From Pomphorhynchus laevis (taxonomy: Eukaryota > Acanthocephala > Palaeacanthocephala > Echinorhynchida > Pomphorhynchidae): a DNA stretch of 64,000 nucleotides. The notes under the pieces are model-generated. The model saw nothing but the letters and a program-made list of their open reading frames with translations, was not told where the DNA came from and ran no database searches. Shown piece after piece: positions 63,685-64,000 of this stretch. Both the position numbers and the translations under genes were made by a program. Where the stretch lies: contig WNNJ02000219.1 of assembly GCA_012934845.2 (NCBI GenBank), positions 110,755-174,754 on the forward strand, in the 5' to 3' direction. Each line of letters begins with the position of its first letter. Within the stretch, counting starts at the first letter, position 1.

Positions 63685-64000
63685 TATATAATTATTAATA
63701 TATAATTATATATAATCATTATATAATATATAATAATGTTTTTATATTTATAAAAACAGCAGCAAATGAACTGCAAGCCCGTGTCTTATATTTTTTATGT
63801 TTGTAAATGTCTTAACATTCCATTTAAAATTTTAGCGATGTAAACATCACATGCCGTTAAAATGTTCAATTTGTACTTGAGTACAAATTTAAAGTTAAAA
63901 GAATAAAATATGATATTTATCAAACTCATGTCTAAATTAATGTAAATAAATTAAAGGAATCTAATCCAAAAATATTTATTTTTATAGATAATATTTATTA
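63685..64000. other. AT-rich end of window
   Basis: TA-rich microsatellite-like sequence lies at 63688-63750, followed by non-coding AT-rich DNA. A small inverted repeat (ttgtacttgagtacaa, 63870-63886) is the only structure noticed. Confidence 0.5.

Overview
This is eukaryotic nuclear DNA, AT-rich and gene-poor, almost certainly from an arthropod and plausibly an insect. The basis is the mix of elements: CR1/L2-, Jockey- and RTE-type LINEs, a LINE with a restriction-like endonuclease, and Penelope-like elements (PLEs), with no bacterial-style operons. The species cannot be named from the sequence. Most of the window is layered retrotransposon debris. Only a few open frames could be host genes (2415-3242, 7872-8183, 13439-13906, 63451-63684), and none has a secure identity.

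Left third (1-15500): very AT-rich. It holds a palindromic MITE-like unit (1891-2082), a 275-codon frame, and three PLE pieces (about 4000-4790 on +, 5100-6425 on -, 11030-13250 on -). The PLE pieces look like the Naiad/Chlamys type: a Cys-x-Cys plus His module ahead of the reverse transcriptase (RT), and a sequence like a GIY-YIG tail upstream. Also here are a small LINE fragment between 31-bp direct repeats (10393-10748), a candidate hammerhead ribozyme (14253-14324) and a 206-bp palindrome (14872-15077).

Middle (15500-48850): a LINE graveyard. One family, called family A here, occurs at least 13 times in two subfamilies (a and b), in both orientations and often nested. It encodes a zinc-motif/RRM-like ORF1 and an apurinic endonuclease-RT ORF2, and ends in a conserved 3' hairpin. 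Among these lies one LINE with both frames open (33830-38130: ORF1 433 aa, ORF2 988 aa), called family C. A truncated RTE element (38805-40425) and several Jockey/CR1-group fragments fill the rest. A 13-bp minisatellite (48394-48841) abuts the start of a family A ORF1.

Right third (48850-64000): a complex inverted repeat with hammerhead-like cores on opposite strands (50064-50815); a nearly full-length subfamily b LINE (51290-56290) interrupted at an ATT/TAA run by the 3' end of a restriction-like-endonuclease LINE (54366-55371); another palindrome (57371-57531); a different LINE family (58240-60985 and 62430-63075); and a subfamily a copy split by a TAA-tailed LINE (60990-62085).

The points most worth following are the three hammerhead-like RNA sites, the covarying 3' hairpin of family A, the intact family C element, the nested insertions with readable target duplications, and the fold-back mutation at 22371-22455.
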